NCBI GenBank assembly: GCA_964291505.2
Contig: OZ220216.1
Span: 1,364,001-1,428,000 of the forward strand
Length of the DNA stretch: 64,000 nt
Direction: 5' to 3'
DNA from: Kistimonas sp964291505
GTDB lineage: Bacteria > Pseudomonadota > Gammaproteobacteria > Pseudomonadales > Endozoicomonadaceae
Part shown: positions 52,485 to 60,645 of the stretch, piece after piece
Numbering within the stretch: the stretch's first letter is position 1
Layout: the number at the start of each line of letters is the position of its first letter
Program-made: the position numbers and the translations under genes
The notes under the pieces: model-generated
Told to the model about the DNA's origin: nothing
The model's database searches: none
What the model saw: only the letters and a program-made list of their open reading frames with translations

Positions 52485-53386
52485 ATCATTTCTTAGTGTT
52501 TCTGTACCTTGCTTGCTATCTTGTTTGGTAAGCATCATTTCTGTGCTCACAAGCTGTCTTTGCTGTTCTTCTGGGATGGGGTGTTTCCAGTTGTTCAGGA
52601 GAACTCAGCTTTCCTGTTACCCTGAATCGATGACGATTTTACCTTCGAGGTAAAAAGGTGGGCTGTCTGTCTATCAGCCTGAAAGCTTTAGTCCTGCTTT
52701 CATTGTCGGTTGCATGCATCACTAGCTTCGCGCATGCATCTCGACTTTCTTAGGTTTCGGCTTCTGAGAACGTATTCACGTGCTACTTCTGTTGGCAATA
52801 GTAACGCCTTCACTTTATGCATGAGCAGAACCTTTTGTGTGCTTCCATGTTCTAATGCATGAACAGAATCATGAAATTGTAAGTTTTAACTGATTGATTT
52901 CACCGTGAATCTGGAACTTGCACGTTAAGCTGAATGAGCTCATCGGCGTTATCTTCTAAATAAGGATTCCGTTTCAGCTGAAGAAGACTCTTCTTGTTGT
53001 GTCGAATATGTTTATCCCGTGTTCATTTCCTCAGCCTGCATTCGGTGGCATGCTTTTCTGTTTTTAACGTCTGCGGTCTTGAAAGGTCATACTTCGTTAA
53101 AAAAGTCGTCATTCTCTGATGAGTATGGTCGGCATCATTGCAATAAGTCTTCTGGGTTCAGCATTAGTTCAGGTTTGATGAAGTGAATAATGTCATATCC
53201 ATAAGGACTGCTGGTCAATTTGATGTGTTTACCCGCTTCAGGGTGCTTGCTCCAATAATTCTCTCGTCCGATCTTAGACGGGTGATTGGGTTAACAACTT
53301 GAGCAAGGTGCCGACTCCAAGGTTCAATATGTATTCACATATGCCAGTTTTCTTTCTGGGAACTCTACTTGATGATGTGACTGTAA
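52485..53386 (-). pseudogene. Indel-ridden partial copy of the UbiB-like kinase gene
   Basis: This stretch aligns with 53932-54905 of the intact gene. Exact matches of up to about 80 bases (for example around 52810-52885 versus 54255-54335) alternate with short garbled segments carrying many one- to several-base insertions and deletions. It covers the part coding for roughly residues 150-470 of the kinase-like protein. No frame survives. Either a decayed duplicate or an unreliable consensus. Confidence 0.7.
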
Positions 53387-53846
53387 TTGCTCAAAGCTTT
53401 CAATCGCGGAAAATAGGATTGTCGACTTTCATACCCAAAATTTGCAGTTCCAGATTTCCGTCAACTGGTACAGGTCAAAAATGGAATGCATAGCGGGCTC
53501 AAGCCTTGGGAACTTGCCGTCAAAGAGGATCAGCATACTTGGCGGTACTGGATGATCGGTCTTCCATTGCAAACGACTTGAGCTGCTGAAAGCCCAAACT
53601 CCGCCGAAGGATTCCGGTTCAGCAGGTGACAATCAGCCTTTCAGATCTGAGTCTGACCATCAAAAGCGGATCGGAAGCGAGTCTGGATCGAACGCACCCG
53701 GAATACCTTCGCCAGTCTCACCAAAGAAAATGCAAGCGGGTTGTCAGAGGCCATTCTGGAATTTCTGTATTCAAAGAGTTCAGCACATTCAGCAGGAAAG
53801 CTATTTGAAGTTAATTTCCCGGTTAATGAGTTCATAAAGCACTGGA
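53387..53846. other. Unassigned fragment with higher GC
   Basis: About 460 bp with composition closer to the core genome than its flanks. Several short frames are open on both strands (for instance a plus frame from 53626 with SDLSLTIKSGSEASLDRTHP, and a minus frame with NPLAFSLVRLAKVFRVRSIQ). I suspect a gene or transposase fragment, but cannot identify it. Confidence 0.3.
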
Positions 53847-55349
53847 CTACCCCTGATGGTCAATCTCTGACGTTTGGAGGGATAGTTTTGCAAACCTTCG
53901 TTGCTTGTTCTGAGCAATTGTCACAGAGCAGCAATCGTTTCTTAGTGTTTCTGTATTGCTGTAGTATCTTGTTTGGTAATAAATTTCTCCTGCAAGCTGT
54001 CTTTGTTGTTCTTTGATATTGTATAAAGATTCAAGTTGTTCATAGTTATCAATTCTTTCATGGTTACCACAATCGATAACAACGATTTTACCTTCAGGTG
54101 TAACCATAAGGTTACCTGTATGTCTATCAGCCTGAAAGTTTAGTCCTGCTTTCATTGTCGCATGCATCACATCACTAGCTTCGCGCAATGCATCTGACTT
54201 TCTTAGGTTTCGGCTTCTGAGAAGTATGTCACGTGCTTCTTCTGTTTCCATAGTAACGCCTTCTACTTTATGCATGAGCAGAACCTTTTGTGTGCTTCCA
54301 TGTTCTAATGCATGAACAGAATCATGAAATTGTAAGTCTGGTAATTGATTGATTTCATCTTCTGTGAATCTGGAACTTGCTTCGTTAAGCTGAATGGGCT
54401 CATCGGCGTTATCTGTAAATAAGGATTCCGTTTCAGCTGAAGAAGACTCTTCTTGTTCCGTGTCGAATATGTTTATCCCGGCTATTGTCAGGCCTAACTC
54501 TGCATCCGGAATGAAATTATCTTTTATTGTTTTTAACGTATCAAATGTTTCAGCTTGCAAGTCAATATTTGCTCTTTCGTTGAGGAAGTCGCATTCTCTG
54601 ATGAGTTGGTCGGCATGCATTTCAATAAGTCTTCTGCTATGTTCAGTCATTAGTTCAGGTTTGATGAAGTGAATAATGTCGCATATCCATAAGATGACTG
54701 CTTTGTCTATGAGGTATTGTTCGCGTATGCCCGGCTTAAGGATTTTTGCTGCCACATAATTCTCTCCATCTTCACGATCTTCGACGGGTCGTTGGATTAT
54801 ATTGACTTGTGCAATGGTGCCGACTCCAACCGGTTCTGGTTCAATGTATTCACATTGTATGTTTTCTTCTCTTAAGCACTCTTGTACTTGATGATGTGAT
54901 AAGGCTGTAGGGTTTTCAGTGAGCGTTGTCCGAAAGGTTCTTTCATAATCTGATAGTAAGTTTCTTGGTATTGTTGGAATGATCGCGCGTAACATACCTT
55001 GGTTCCCCAATATGAATTGAGCCATTTTCAAAAACATGCCGCCAAGCTTGTTGATGAGGCATAGTACAATGTTGGGATATCTGTGAGTGCATGCGATTAG
55101 CAAAGAAACAAAAAAAACCTGTGTTCTTCTTAAGCACGATTTAATTTTAAATATGAATAATTTGATCGTGGATATGCATGATCGGCTACTTAATGCTCTA
55201 TTGTTAGTTGTAGAATAATTAGTAGAATTGTTGTTAAATGTTGTACCTTCTGTGTTTGCTGTCTGGATCGATGTTTGGGTGGAATATGAGCTGATTGATT
55301 GGTGTGAGCCAGTCATAATACTATTTCCATTAATCTGGATATTTGCCAT
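53847..55349 (-). CDS. Divergent UbiB/ABC1-type atypical kinase-like protein
   Basis: A 500-residue protein. Residues 1-50 are Ser/Thr/Asn/Gln-rich and disordered. From 55 to 100 a basic and hydrophobic stretch follows. The ABC1/UbiB motifs are then recognisable, though altered: KMAQ (108-111, for KxGQ), PVGVGTIAQVN (173-183, for the Ala-rich loop), AAKILKPG with K202, RECDFLNERAN (251-261), LLMHKVEGV (357-365), the catalytic loop FQADRHTGN (405-413), and IDCG (425-428, for DFG). A roughly 60-residue acidic insert lies at about 285-345. Normal UbiB/AarF proteins help ubiquinone synthesis, are membrane-anchored and lack the low-complexity N-terminus. AT-richness, isolation and the N-terminus suggest horizontal origin and possibly a secreted effector. 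The last 20-30 residues lie outside the region shared with the broken copy. Confidence 0.65.
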   Translation of the reverse strand: MANIQINGNSIMTGSHQSISSYSTQTSIQTANTEGTTFNNNSTNYSTTNNRALSSRSCISTIKLFIFKIKSCLRRTQVFFVSLLIACTHRYPNIVLCLINKLGGMFLKMAQFILGNQGMLRAIIPTIPRNLLSDYERTFRTTLTENPTALSHHQVQECLREENIQCEYIEPEPVGVGTIAQVNIIQRPVEDREDGENYVAAKILKPGIREQYLIDKAVILWICDIIHFIKPELMTEHSRRLIEMHADQLIRECDFLNERANIDLQAETFDTLKTIKDNFIPDAELGLTIAGINIFDTEQEESSSAETESLFTDNADEPIQLNEASSRFTEDEINQLPDLQFHDSVHALEHGSTQKVLLMHKVEGVTMETEEARDILLRSRNLRKSDALREASDVMHATMKAGLNFQADRHTGNLMVTPEGKIVVIDCGNHERIDNYEQLESLYNIKEQQRQLAGEIYYQTRYYSNTETLRNDCCSVTIAQNKQRRFAKLSLQTSEIDHQG

Positions 55350-55630
55350 GATTAACCTCGAATCTGCAATTGGTAGTACTTTGATGGTTGATGTTGTGGA
55401 TAGTTCATTTTGTTGTTGGTGAGCTTGGCGTGAAAGCTGATTTTCTCTTGCATGTCTCGCATGTTCTGTAAGTCTTTTAATTGTTACCCTTTATGATTAA
55501 GGCTGGATTTTTAAGTTTTTTATTTGTTTTGTTTCTAATGATAGAGGGAGATGATAAAGAAAGAGTAATATCGATTTATTTTTTTAAAGTGTATCGTAAG
55601 CATTTTTTAATTATCTGTGACATTTTTCTT
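55350..55630. other. AT-rich intergenic region
   Basis: The 5' side of the kinase-like gene and the 3' side of sodB. Only short unsupported frames and A/T runs are seen. It should contain the promoter of the kinase-like gene, but no convincing -35/-10 pair stands out. Confidence 0.4.
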
Positions 55631-55664
55631 TGTCATACCATCTATGAAAATAGATGGTATGACA
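55631..55664 (-). terminator. Perfect 15-bp hairpin after sodB
   Basis: TGTCATACCATCTAT (55631-55645), loop GAAA, ATAGATGGTATGACA (55650-55664). It lies ten bases beyond the sodB stop. The minus-strand sequence after it is A-rich, not U-rich, so it may block decay of the sodB mRNA rather than terminate by itself. Confidence 0.55.
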
Positions 55665-55673
55665 GATAGTTAC

Positions 55674-56255
55674 TTATTTTGCGTAGTTGGCTGCGATGAA
55701 TTCCCAGTTTGCCAGCTTCCAGAAGGCAGCGAGGTAATCAGGGCGAACATTGCGGTAATCGATGTAGTAAGCGTGTTCCCAGACGTCGCAGGTCATCAGC
55801 GCTTTTTGGTCGGTGGTGAGCGGGGTAGCTGCATTGCTGGTGTTAACAATGGCAACCGTGCCGTCACTGTTCTTGACCAGCCAGGTCCAGCCGGAACCGA
55901 AGTTGTTAACCGCGCTTTCGGTGAACTTCTGCTGGAACGCTTCAAACGAACCGAATGCGGCGTTAATGGCGTCAGCCAGTTCGCCAGTCGGCTCACCACC
56001 ACCGTTGGGGCTCAGGCAGTGCCAGTAGAACGTGTGGTTCCAGACCTGGGCTGCGTTGTTGAATATGCCGCCTTCGGATGTTTTGATGATGTCTTCCAGG
56101 CTCTTGTTTTCCAGCTCAGTGCCATCAACCAGACCGTTCAGCTTGACCACATAGGTGTTGTGGTGCTTGCCGTAGTGGTAGTCCAGGGTTTCTTTGGAAA
56201 TATGGGGTTCCAGGGCGTCGCGTTCGTAAGGCAGGGCGGGCAGTTCGAATGCCAT
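55674..56255 (-). CDS. sodB: Superoxide dismutase [Fe] SodB
   Basis: A 193-residue iron superoxide dismutase that disproportionates superoxide in the cytoplasm. It starts MAFELPALPYERDALEPHIS, has HYGKHHNTYVVKLN (metal His), NHTFYWHCLSPNGGGEP, FGSGWTWLV, and DVWEHAYYIDYRN (metal Asp and His). Gln/Gly patterns (AAQVWNHTFYWHC) match Fe-SOD. The ATG at 56255 is decided by the GGAGATATCAAAC ribosome site; an upstream in-frame start at 56300 is not needed. Confidence 0.96.
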   Translation of the reverse strand: MAFELPALPYERDALEPHISKETLDYHYGKHHNTYVVKLNGLVDGTELENKSLEDIIKTSEGGIFNNAAQVWNHTFYWHCLSPNGGGEPTGELADAINAAFGSFEAFQQKFTESAVNNFGSGWTWLVKNSDGTVAIVNTSNAATPLTTDQKALMTCDVWEHAYYIDYRNVRPDYLAAFWKLANWEFIAANYAK

Positions 56256-56486
56256 GTTTGATATCTCCATTTCAGGGTTGGCTAAATACGGCCTGCACAT
56301 CCAACCGATAACACGCCTCTTTCTGCGGAGAGTGAATGCTACGGGGCGATGTGAGCTTCTTAGCCTGCGGATAATAGCATTGGGCGACAGCCTTATCTAC
56401 GGAGTCATCGCAGGGTTATTCGGTCAGGTTGGCGCTTGATTTCGTCCGGGTAGGGACGCTGCGTGGTTGCCCGCACCCGGTATGGA
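56256..56486. other. Intergenic region upstream of sodB
   Basis: Carries the sodB promoter (divided from the next minus-strand gene). No strong operator was identified. A Fur site, often found at sodB, was not seen. Confidence 0.35.
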
Positions 56487-56825
56487 TCATGCGACCACGC
56501 GCCCGCGATAGATGCGGGGTTTTGTGGAGATGGCATGGGGAGGGGGAGACGTCTCACCGTTGGTGATTGGCGCAGAGCGGGACGGTGATGTTAAGGATTC
56601 CTGGCCTTTGTCCAGATCACTTTCCGTGATGTTAAGGCCAGCAAGCTGCAGGAATTGCAGTGCCTTGGTGCGAGTGGTGCTGTCGCGGGTCTGTCGGACC
56701 AAACGTTGTATTTCATCAATCGTGTCTTCAGAACTGAAACGGATGTTAATATCAAACTCTGCCTTGATGCGACGCCTTAAGACCTGCAGCAGATCGATCA
56801 TCTGCTTGGTGTATTGGACAGTCAT
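56487..56825 (-). CDS. Hypothetical protein, 112 aa
   Basis: A small protein starting MTVQYTKQMIDLLQVLRRRIKAEF, followed by DINIRFSSEDTIDEIQRLV and a helical DSTTRTKALQFLQLAGL; the C-terminus is Pro/Ser-rich with a basic end (PRIYRGRVVA). The ATG at 56825 has an AAGGGGAAG ribosome site and is preferred over the longer frame to 56957. No family recognised; the layout suggests a small helical regulatory or adaptor protein. It is divergent from the coiled-coil membrane protein gene. Confidence 0.55.
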   Translation of the reverse strand: MTVQYTKQMIDLLQVLRRRIKAEFDINIRFSSEDTIDEIQRLVRQTRDSTTRTKALQFLQLAGLNITESDLDKGQESLTSPSRSAPITNGETSPPPHAISTKPRIYRGRVVA

Positions 56826-57061
56826 ACCGATCTTCCCCTTTGCTTCAGTGTGCCCGAAAGTCTTTGCAATTTTGATTCCAGCTTGAAATATCTGGGATAT
56901 AGGGGGCCTGATAAGATTGGCTGGCATCCTAAAGAACAAGTGTGACTGATGTTGCACAGTCTTGGTGCGAGCAGCGTTGTATTGGGTCTGCCACGGCTTT
57001 GCACTACAATGGCGGCCATTGTGGTATCAACATTCTTCTCCCAGCGATTTGTGAACACGGA

Positions 57062-57922
57062 ATGACAATACATTCAGATGACCGGGATGATCTCGATAAT
57101 TTACCGAGTCTCTCACTGTCTCCCGATGAGGTGACGGAACGTTCACCGGCATCCCGTGCCGGTACGAAGAAAAAAGCAGTGCGTGAACCGGCAAAAGAGC
57201 CATCCAGCAGCTCTGCGGGCACTGGATTGTTTTTGATCCTGTTGGGATTGCTGTTGGCAGTGGGTGGCTTGGGTTATTTCCAGATTACGGCGCTGCAGAA
57301 TGAACTGCAGGCGACCCGTAGTCTGGTGGCGGCAGCAGAAAAGCAGTTGACGGATGTGTCTGGTGTCGTCACAGAAACAGGGCAGACGATGAGTCAAAGC
57401 GATCAACAGGTTAAGTCAGAGTTGAAGGATATCAATTTTGAAATCCGTAAACTCTGGGATCTGGCGAACAAACGTAACCGCAAGGATATTGACGCGTTGG
57501 AGAAGCAGCTTGCTGATAATGCTGCGACGCTCAAAATATTGAAGTCATCAGCTGATAGTGCGCTTAAGCAGGCTAAACAATATTCCGGTACCTTGGACAA
57601 GACGGTCTCCAGGCTGTCGTTGATTGAGCGTCAGCTGACAGGTATCAGTGCTGACCTAGTGGCGAATACATCGTCCTCGCGGGAAGAGCTGGATATGCTC
57701 ACGGCATCGGTTGAAGGTTTGCGTCAGGAAGCCAGTAAGGCACTGGCAGATGTGAAGGCATTGAAAGCTGATATGAAGCAGCAGGTGAGTCTGACAAAAG
57801 ACGCCTCGCGATCCATGGACAGTTATCGCCAGCAAATCAACAAGCGCTTGTTGCAGCTTGAGAACGCGGTCAGGGAAGTGCAACAGGGAAATAATGAGGG
57901 TGGTCTGACGCCAACGTTGTAA
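57062..57922 (+). CDS. Single-pass membrane protein with long coiled coil
   Basis: A 286-residue protein. A hydrophilic, charged N-terminus (about 50 residues, SLSLSPDEVTERSPASRAG then a Lys-rich stretch) precedes one transmembrane helix (GLFLILLGLLLAVGGLGYF). The rest is a periplasmic coiled coil with heptad-like repeats (ELQATRSLVAAAEKQL, DIDALEKQLADNAATLKIL, SRLSLIERQLTGI). Similar proteins exist in pseudomonads without known function. The ATG at 57062 is preferred over the upstream GTG-type frame start. A strong hairpin follows. Confidence 0.7.
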   Translation: MTIHSDDRDDLDNLPSLSLSPDEVTERSPASRAGTKKKAVREPAKEPSSSSAGTGLFLILLGLLLAVGGLGYFQITALQNELQATRSLVAAAEKQLTDVSGVVTETGQTMSQSDQQVKSELKDINFEIRKLWDLANKRNRKDIDALEKQLADNAATLKILKSSADSALKQAKQYSGTLDKTVSRLSLIERQLTGISADLVANTSSSREELDMLTASVEGLRQEASKALADVKALKADMKQQVSLTKDASRSMDSYRQQINKRLLQLENAVREVQQGNNEGGLTPTL

Positions 57923-57933
57923 ACGTAACGCGT

Positions 57934-57976
57934 TGCATGATAAGCCATCCGGTTGTGATGGCTTATCATGCATTTA
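57934..57976 (+). terminator. Hairpin terminator after coiled-coil gene
   Basis: TGCATGATAAGCCATC (57934-57949) pairs perfectly with GATGGCTTATCATGCA (57957-57972), followed by TTTATC. It also faces the convergent Lar-like gene. Confidence 0.75.
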
Positions 57977-58252
57977 TCAGGAGTGAGACGCTGTCTCGTG
58001 CACCCCGGCACTTGGCGGGGGTAGTGAACCAAAACTGTTCAGGTGTTCCAGTAGCTGCCGGCTTTCCAGCTCTTTTTCGAATCGCAGCTCCCTGGATTGA
58101 TGATTCCAGCTTTCCTTTGCCAAGGTGTGTGTTTTGCGCTTTGGACCACACGCGCCACATTCCCTGCACTCGATTCGGTAGCTGAGCAGATAACCGGCTG
58201 AACCTATATGTATGCTGCCGCAAAACGGGCAGTTCTCCAGCTGGTATCTCAT
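57977..58252 (-). CDS. Lar-like zinc-ribbon protein
   Basis: A 91-residue protein. A zinc ribbon near the start (MRYQLENCPFCGSIHIGSAG, then IECRECGACGPKRKTH) and KESWNHQSREL match the Lar (restriction alleviation) domain pattern CPFCG...C.CGA.GP....A...WN. Lar proteins modulate type I restriction in Rac prophage, but chromosomal relatives are found widely and their role is unknown. The ATG at 58252 has a GAGGGGG ribosome site. No prophage genes surround it. Confidence 0.65.
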   Translation of the reverse strand: MRYQLENCPFCGSIHIGSAGYLLSYRIECRECGACGPKRKTHTLAKESWNHQSRELRFEKELESRQLLEHLNSFGSLPPPSAGVHETASHS

Positions 58253-58604
58253 AGGCACCCCCTCTTCTATCCCTTGTGGTGGTTGTGCGTACTGCACACT
58301 ACAACAAGTCACAGCGTTGGGTTTACTGCACGGCTTTGCTACTTCATTTAATTGATCGTGTTTTGCAGTGGTTGGTTCAATATGTTGGTGTTTCTATATT
58401 TATTTACACAATATGTTGTGTACTTTGAACTAGTCTAGGTCGTTGCGAATAATTTGCAAGTTTTTGCTCTGCACGGTCATGGTGCAAGATTATTGTTGAT
58501 TCCCACCAATTGGATTGCATCATTGCTAGACAGAGTTTTTGTTTGCTTTGCTCACTGATGCGGAAATCACTTACCATATCAGCCTTCTTAAATTGGCAGA
58601 TTCA
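58253..58604. other. AT-rich intergenic region with a palindrome
   Basis: About 350 bp. TACACAA-TATG-TTGTGTA (58405-58422) is a perfect 18-bp palindrome; the sequence ATATGTTG also occurs at 58380. It could be an operator for the following lipoprotein gene. No gene seen. Confidence 0.4.
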
Positions 58605-59462
58605 ATGATGTCTTCCTTTCCAGGCTTTTGTGCGTTGCGGATGTTGTGCATGCTGGTTGTAAGTCTTTTCCTGTTAAATGGTTGTTCCAGTACAGGAGAC
58701 GGGGAGATGACTGACAACTTAATAGAAGAAAATAAGTCTAAACCGCGAAAGGCTGGTGAATGGCAAGTAGAGAGTGATCCTAAAACGGTTTCACAGGTGC
58801 TTAAACACGGTAAAGGATTATTGTTGCCGGTGCTGAAAGTGACAGACCAAAACCTGCTGATACCAGACTATCGCACGACGCTTAAGCTATATGAGCACCT
58901 TCAAAACAGGGCGGGAATGGATCTTGTGGGTGTCGGTAATACCATGAGGTTTTATTACCGGTTGGTTTCGGCGGTGGAGCATCAATGTCCGAAAGATGCA
59001 GTTGATCCCTTGCTCAGTTGCTCGCTCACAGCCTGGTTACCCCAATGGTTCAATGGTTGGCTGAATGGCGAAGGCGTTCACGACAACACCATGATGCAGG
59101 CGTGGCTTGATGAATTGGATGATGTGAATTATCTGATCGTACCCGATCGGGCGGTCTTGTCTTCACCGGCGCTGAAGCATCTGAAATATTCCCCGGACTC
59201 TGATCCCGTGGTTGATCAGGAACCGACTGTAAGATGGCAGGAAATTGCCGGTTATCTGGAACCCGCATCATTAAGTCTGGTGATTCGCTATCAGGGCAAT
59301 TGTGAGGAAGACTGGTGTTGGAATTATCAGGGTCTGGCTAACTGTGTCATGCCAGTCAATACCGCTCAGTCCAGAGAGCGGGTTCTTGATGCGCGGGAAC
59401 AGGCTTGGGAATCATTGTTGTCAGGCTGTGCTTCCATAGCGCCTGTAACCGTTTTGCCGTAG
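58605..59462 (+). CDS. Putative lipoprotein of unknown function
   Basis: A protein of about 285 residues. A hydrophobic signal with a lipobox (MLVVSLFLLNGCSS) marks an outer- or inner-membrane lipoprotein. The mature part is soluble, Trp/Cys-containing, with WLPQWFNGWLNGEG, VNYLIVPDRAVLSSPAL and a C-terminal QAWESLLSGCAS; no family recognised. The start is uncertain between the ATG pair at 58605/58608 and 58641, with the frame also open upstream to 58539; no strong ribosome site decides. It is 138 bp from accA. Confidence 0.6.
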   Translation: MMSSFPGFCALRMLCMLVVSLFLLNGCSSTGDGEMTDNLIEENKSKPRKAGEWQVESDPKTVSQVLKHGKGLLLPVLKVTDQNLLIPDYRTTLKLYEHLQNRAGMDLVGVGNTMRFYYRLVSAVEHQCPKDAVDPLLSCSLTAWLPQWFNGWLNGEGVHDNTMMQAWLDELDDVNYLIVPDRAVLSSPALKHLKYSPDSDPVVDQEPTVRWQEIAGYLEPASLSLVIRYQGNCEEDWCWNYQGLANCVMPVNTAQSRERVLDAREQAWESLLSGCASIAPVTVLP

Positions 59463-59600
59463 AGCTCACACAGTTTTCAGTCCACGTTACAACACATACT
59501 CACGGTTGTTTACGGATTTTAACTCGACTTCGTTGATGGTATTACTTATCTTGTACCGGATTTCATGATCTTGCCGAGAAATGCCTGTAAAGTGGTCTCT

Positions 59601-60551
59601 ATGAACCCGAATTATCTGGACTTTGAACAGCCAATCGCTGAGCTGGAAGCAAAAATCGAAGAACTGCGGCTGGTAGGGTCGGACAATGAGCTCAATATCA
59701 GTGCAGAAATTGCCACACTCGAAGAAAAGTGCCGAACCCTGACCTCGGGCATTTTCAAGGATCTTTCCTCATGGCAGGTTGCTCAGTTGGCCCGCCATCC
59801 CCGTCGCCCATACACGCTGGACTATATCAAGGCGGTTTTTGACGACTTTGATGAGTTACACGGTGATCGTCGTTTTGCGGACGATAAATCCATTATCGGC
59901 GGTATGGCGGAACTGGATGGTAAGCCGGTCATGATTATCGGTCACCAGAAAGGGCGTGAAATCCCTGAAAAGGTTCGCCGTAATTTTGGTATGCCCAAGC
60001 CTGAAGGCTATCGGAAGGCTTGTCGGCTGATGGAAATGGCTGAGCGTTTTAAGCTGCCAATTCTGACCTTTATTGATACACCGGGCGCTTACCCCGGTAT
60101 TAACGCCGAAGAGCGTGGCCAGAGTGAGGCGATTGCCTGGAATCTGGCGGTGATGTCGCGCCTGAATACCCCAATCATCTCAACCGTGATTGGTGAAGGG
60201 GGATCCGGTGGCGCGCTGGCCATTGGTGTATGTGACCGCTTGCTGATGCTCCAGTATTCAACCTATTCCGTTATTTCACCGGAAGGATGTGCCTCCATTC
60301 TCTGGAAAAAAGCGGATCATGCGGCTGAAGCTGCGGAAGCAATGGGTATTACAGCAAAACGCCTGCAGGAGCTGGGCTTTGTTGACCGAATTATTGAAGA
60401 GCCGTTAGGTGGTGCGCATCGTGATGCCGCCAAAGCGGCAGATTCTGTGAAACAGGCTCTGGTGCTAGAGCTGGAAGAGCTGTCTTCCATGTCCGTGGAT
60501 GAGTTGGTGACTACCCGTTATGAACGTTTGCAGCGTTACGGGGTCAAGTAA
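59601..60551 (+). CDS. accA: Acetyl-CoA carboxylase carboxyltransferase subunit alpha
   Basis: A 316-residue carboxyltransferase alpha subunit, which with AccD transfers the carboxyl group from biotin to acetyl-CoA to give malonyl-CoA for fatty acid synthesis. It starts MNPNYLDFEQPIAELEAKIE and shows ARHPRRPYTLDYI, FDELHGDRRFADD, GHQKGRE, DTPGAYPGINAEERGQSEAIA and GEGGSGGALAIGVCD. The ATG at 59601 matches the family N-terminus; the frame is open for 12 more codons upstream. It precedes tilS, as in pseudomonads. Confidence 0.97.
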   Translation: MNPNYLDFEQPIAELEAKIEELRLVGSDNELNISAEIATLEEKCRTLTSGIFKDLSSWQVAQLARHPRRPYTLDYIKAVFDDFDELHGDRRFADDKSIIGGMAELDGKPVMIIGHQKGREIPEKVRRNFGMPKPEGYRKACRLMEMAERFKLPILTFIDTPGAYPGINAEERGQSEAIAWNLAVMSRLNTPIISTVIGEGGSGGALAIGVCDRLLMLQYSTYSVISPEGCASILWKKADHAAEAAEAMGITAKRLQELGFVDRIIEEPLGGAHRDAAKAADSVKQALVLELEELSSMSVDELVTTRYERLQRYGVK

Positions 60552-60598
60552 ATAGCAGGGTTTCAGTTTTACTGATCCGGAATTTGTTATTTGAGAAG

Positions 60599-60627
60599 CC
60601 GGCATGGCTACCACCATGCCGGTTTTT
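60599..60627 (+). terminator. Rho-independent terminator after accA
   Basis: CCGGCATGG (60599-60607) pairs with CCATGCCGG (60614-60622), followed by T5. It ends 18 bases before the tilS start, so tilS transcription probably depends on read-through or a promoter in the accA tail. Confidence 0.85.
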
Positions 60628-60645
60628 CGTTGTTGAGTCCGTGTT

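Larger units (their letters stand above)
50900..53846. other. AT-rich region of degenerate duplicated sequence without an intact gene
   Basis: About 2.9 kb between the receptor gene and the kinase-like gene. It contains, in order: unassigned AT-rich sequence (50900-51110); copy A (51110-51950) and copy B (51950-52480) of the 3' end of one minus-strand gene; an indel-ridden copy (52485-53386) of part of the kinase-like gene at 53847; and a higher-GC unassigned fragment (53390-53930). No long continuous frame exists except the copy-B remnant. Confidence 0.6.

Noticed and set aside
55617..56261. Plus-strand frame of 214 codons over sodB
   Set aside because: Complete overlap with sodB on the other strand, which is unambiguous.
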